Shown here: in pieces, positions 60,717 through 64,000 of the stretch
Numbering within the stretch: the first letter of the stretch is position 1
Layout: every line of letters begins with the position of its first letter
Assembly (NCBI GenBank): GCA_023053545.1
Contig: JAKZAN010000005.1
Coordinates: 9,982,001 to 10,046,000, forward strand
Direction: 5' to 3'
Length of the DNA stretch: 64,000 bases
Source of the DNA: Lepidurus packardi
Lineage: Eukaryota; Arthropoda; Branchiopoda; Notostraca; Triopsidae
Translations under genes and position numbers: made by a program
Notes under the pieces: model-generated
The model's database searches: none
Told to the model about the DNA's origin: nothing
The model's input: the letters and a program-made list of their open reading frames with translations, nothing else

Positions 60717-63700
60717 GTAACATTTTCCCCCGCACCAAATCCAACATGCACAACCCAGGGAAACCTGTTGAGGGGTTTTAGTCCTAGCGCAGACGGCGAC
60801 CACCCCATATCAAGTGTCTTTTTTGGTTTGTTTCTTGGTTTCAAACCGAGGTCCTTGATCTATTTTGATTTCCATGGGACCACGCTGCTAATTTTTGCGA
60901 TTCTGACCTGATTTTTTGTTGTGTCTGCGTCGAGTCTAGTTCTTTTTCACCGTACTGTGATCCAATTTGAGGGTGGAAAAGCGCAAGGTGAAATTAGTTC
61001 AAGAGATTTTTAGGTGGGGAGCCGTTTTCGGCTGCTGTTGACAACTCGCTTTTGTGCACCGTCCTCAAGAGACTCGGGATAGTCCCTTCGGTAGTGAAAA
61101 AGCTTTCGTGGGTTAAAATTGGAAGTTTGGAGAGGGTGAGAAAAAGCCCGAGCGCCCAAGAAGAATATATTGAACTTGTTTAGCATCTGGGCACCTGTTG
61201 GACCTTCAACTCGGTGTGGCGGCGGAGTTTCCACATTGGTTCGACAGTGGGTTCAAACACTTTGACTTCGGAAGGTATTAGTTATTCATTGTAGGATTTG
61301 GATTTGGGCTCGTGGTTTGGAGGATTTGGATTGAAGACGTTTGAGAGAAAAAATAAGTCCCGGATTGTAGACGCTATTTTTACCTGCCTGTATCCATAAT
61401 TGAGGGACGTTATCAGGGCCTGGGAATTAGTTTGGGGGTGTTTTTTGTGTTTTGAGAGTCGTAGAGAGGACGGCTCCCGAAGACCCCCCAACAGGGAGCA
61501 GAAGAGAGGGAGGAAAAGCCTGAAAGTTGAGTAAAAATATAGATCGAGACAAGCTTATGGCTTAAGGAAGTGAGTGCAGCCCGGGCTACAGCCAAAGAGC
61601 GAGCCATTAATTTGTAATGGACTTGTTTATTTGTCTGTGCCTTTTTTTTTCTCTCTTGATTTTAATGGGATTTTTTGCAGGCGGATGGTAGGAAAAATGG
61701 AAATGTCGAGAATATTTAAAAGGTCCACACCTTTTGAAAAGGAAACTTGAGATGCTTAAGACAAAGGTAATGCAAGGACTAGGAAGCAATTTGGGGGGTT
61801 TCATTGATCGATTGAAAGAATATAGGACGGACAACCAGCTAACTTATGGAAATGGTATAGCCTTCTTCATTTAGATTTTTTTTTTAGATGTGTCCAACTC
61901 ATTTTTCGGTCAAACGTTATCAACAGAAGGGAAACAGGAAGTTTGGCAGTTTGGAAGTACGAGTCTCCAAAGTCAGATTGGGGTTAGGTGGACTTTTTGG
62001 GGTTCAGGATCTAATGTACGCACACAAACAACCTTATCAGCGACCAGGTGGCGGAGAGGCCTTTGTTTGGATTGTACTTTTGGCTTTAGCGTCCCCAACA
62101 CCTGAAAAATCAAGCTTGGTCTGTCTCTTTCTGTCGCCCTCTTTCTCGCTTGCCGGAGTCATTAAGTGTAGAGATACCCTTAATCAGCTGGTTGATCTGG
62201 TGTGAAATCGGATTTGATGAGTTATTTCAAACTTTCCAAACGGATTGATGTTTTGGGTCACGTTGACATTATTGAGACTAGTTAGGTAGTTAGCAAAGCT
62301 TCACAAGCTGCCAACTCAAGTCCATGAGGTTTTTTCGGGGAAGTAGAAGTTTGGAATTGTCTGGAGTTACTATCCTACAAAAATGTATAGGAAAACTGTC
62401 AAACTTGGACTGTAGGGAGTTATGGGCAGGAAGAGTTTGGAAAGCGTTTGCTAGCTCTGAATTAGGGAGACAGTTTATTTTTAAGCTATAAAGTTTATTT
62501 TTTTATTTTTTACTGGAAATAATGAGAAGCACAGTGACGTAAGCTTTCCTTTTAAGCGTATGGAATAAATGGAATTCTATGTTGTTTAGACATCTTGTAT
62601 ACGTTACTTTGAAAGATTTCCAAAGGGTTAAGGCCAGTGCACGATCACTAAATCGAATTAGGCGAAAGATTTCAGTATTTTTAAGGCCATGGTATACTGT
62701 AACCTCTTATGGCGCTACAGCATAGCAAATTTTGATTCGAAAGTTCTCATTCTTTGTGCAATATAATGAACTTGTTTTATGACAGTAATGCACTGGATGT
62801 ATAAGTATACTTTACGTGCTGATTTTCATTTTAATGTCGGCTTCACTAATTTTTTCCAGTGTTCAAGTTATGAAAAAGTTAAGCAGCAGGTAACGTAACT
62901 TTTGTTATTAAGAATTTTTAGAAAAAGAATTGTTCAACTATTTCTTTCTGTTTCTTTTAATTTCTTGTTTAAAGTTTGTGAAATTCTAATGAGAGTGGTA
63001 TGACATCATTGCCATTTTTGGACAAAAAATGATCACCTACTTGCAGTACCCCGTGGCCTTAAGCGTATGCAATTCTCTGCTGTTTAATAGTCTTTTATTC
63101 GTTACTTATTTTGAAGAATTTCAAACGGTTATTACCAGTGCATGATCGGTATATCAGTGTATTAGGCGAAAGTTTTTGAGTATTCTTAAAAATTGTACAA
63201 ACTGCAGTACAATAGTTATACTGAATAGCATAGTTACACTGTAAAGTGTTATAGTAGTATTAGCTTATTGGTATAGGAACAGGCTTCAGTTGCTCGCATT
63301 CCTAGTGCTGGGAGCAAAGCGTAGTACGATAAACGCTTGTAGAAGCATTGTTTAATTAGGAACACACAATATAAACAAAGGAACTAATTCTGCAAATACA
63401 TAAGCGTAGTTTTGTTTGCTTTTTTGTGGCATCTGTTGGTTTAGTTTCGCAGTTTTGCATAATTCGTGCGCTAGGTGTCACTCTTCGCGTACAATGTTGT
63501 GGTAAAACTCATGTGAAAACTTAAGTTTTGACAAAACACTATCTGAGACGAGTGCCACATTTCCGCAATATATATTCCGAACTCGAGCTTTCGTTTGGGT
63601 GTAAAATGTGTTATTGTTTAACAATGCCTACGAGAAAAAAAGCGTTGGCCTTTTAAAACGATAAGCTAGTTCCAAAATTCTCGGTATCACATTCATTACT

Positions 63701-64000
63701 AAGGTTTCAAGTGGATTTACTAAAGAAAGTGGATGAAATTGACACATGTTGTAGTTGATTGAAGTTTTGGGATGAAACGAAGGCATGACTCATGGATTGG
63801 AGGATTGGAGTAAAAGGTTTACTAATAGTACTCGGAGTACATACACACACTCAGATATAGAACTTTAATAATATGGGTCCTCACGCGGGGTGTCTCACCT
63901 TTTAAAAAGGCGTGTCGTGTACATTACAAAGTAAAGGACCTGGAATGTAATCTTATTTGTGTTTGGCTCCAAGAAACCCTCTCTCCATAAAGGTGCGAGA
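60717..64000. other. Putative first intron of the 60.6 kb gene, or intergenic DNA
   Basis: No exon is recognised. Open frames such as 61888-62205 lack domains. The stretch includes a diverged direct duplication (62552-62690 and 63058-63192). Confidence 0.4.
62552..63192. repeat. Diverged direct duplication, about 506-bp spacing
   Basis: The first copy (62552-62690) has TTTAAGCGTATGGAAT, TGTTTAGACATCTTGTATAC, CCAGTGCACGATC and ATTAGGCGAAAG in order. The second copy (63058-63192) has CTTAAGCGTATGCAAT, TGTTTAATAGTCTTTTATTC, CCAGTGCATGATC and ATTAGGCGAAAG. The sequence between resembles one long repeat unit, so this may be two tandem copies of a roughly 0.5 kb element. Confidence 0.65.

Overview
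This is a window of animal nuclear DNA, most likely from an arthropod. Genes are split by GT-AG introns. One gene is a vitellogenin, and two interspersed repeats carry short runs of TTAGG, the usual arthropod telomere unit. I cannot place it below phylum from sequence alone. I saw no bacterial operons, rRNA, tRNA, CRISPR arrays or recognisable retroviral or LTR elements.

Region 1 to about 24 kb, minus strand, is the 5' part of a LAR-type receptor tyrosine phosphatase gene. I find three coding exons: a signal-peptide exon at 23921-23813, and two exons (4987-4863 and 4682-4517) that together encode the first immunoglobulin domain. Exon phases fit across an 18.8 kb intron. The rest of the gene lies left of the window. 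The intron holds repeats, hairpins and motif clusters but no other gene I can support.

Region 24-45 kb has no convincing coding sequence. It contains two members of a small inverted-repeat element family (about 39.6 and 44.5 kb; a third copy is cut by the left window edge), a foldback hairpin, an AT-rich minisatellite and long poly-C tracts.

Region 45-56.6 kb is a compact cluster of three complete genes with mostly 40-90 bp introns. On the minus strand are a 19-exon vitellogenin (about 1672 aa) and, 312 bp upstream of it, a 7-exon RPAP3 (432 aa, R2TP/HSP90 co-chaperone). On the plus strand, divergent from RPAP3 across a 269 bp shared promoter, is a 6-exon gene for an unrecognised 864-aa protein. 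That protein has a helical, probably coiled-coil segment, fourteen perfect-length 28-residue repeats and a C-terminal AT-hook.

Region 56.6-64 kb contains a deleted pogo/Tigger-type DNA transposon with matching terminal repeats and TA target duplications (58405-59196). It also contains the likely first coding exon of a plus-strand gene that runs off the right edge (60630-60716), followed by intronic DNA with a diverged 0.5 kb duplication.

The three clustered genes have no obvious joint pathway: yolk and lipid transport, chaperone-assisted complex assembly, and a putative DNA-binding protein. Their closeness looks like ordinary compact packing. All exon models were built by hand from splice signals and reading-frame continuity, without transcript data.
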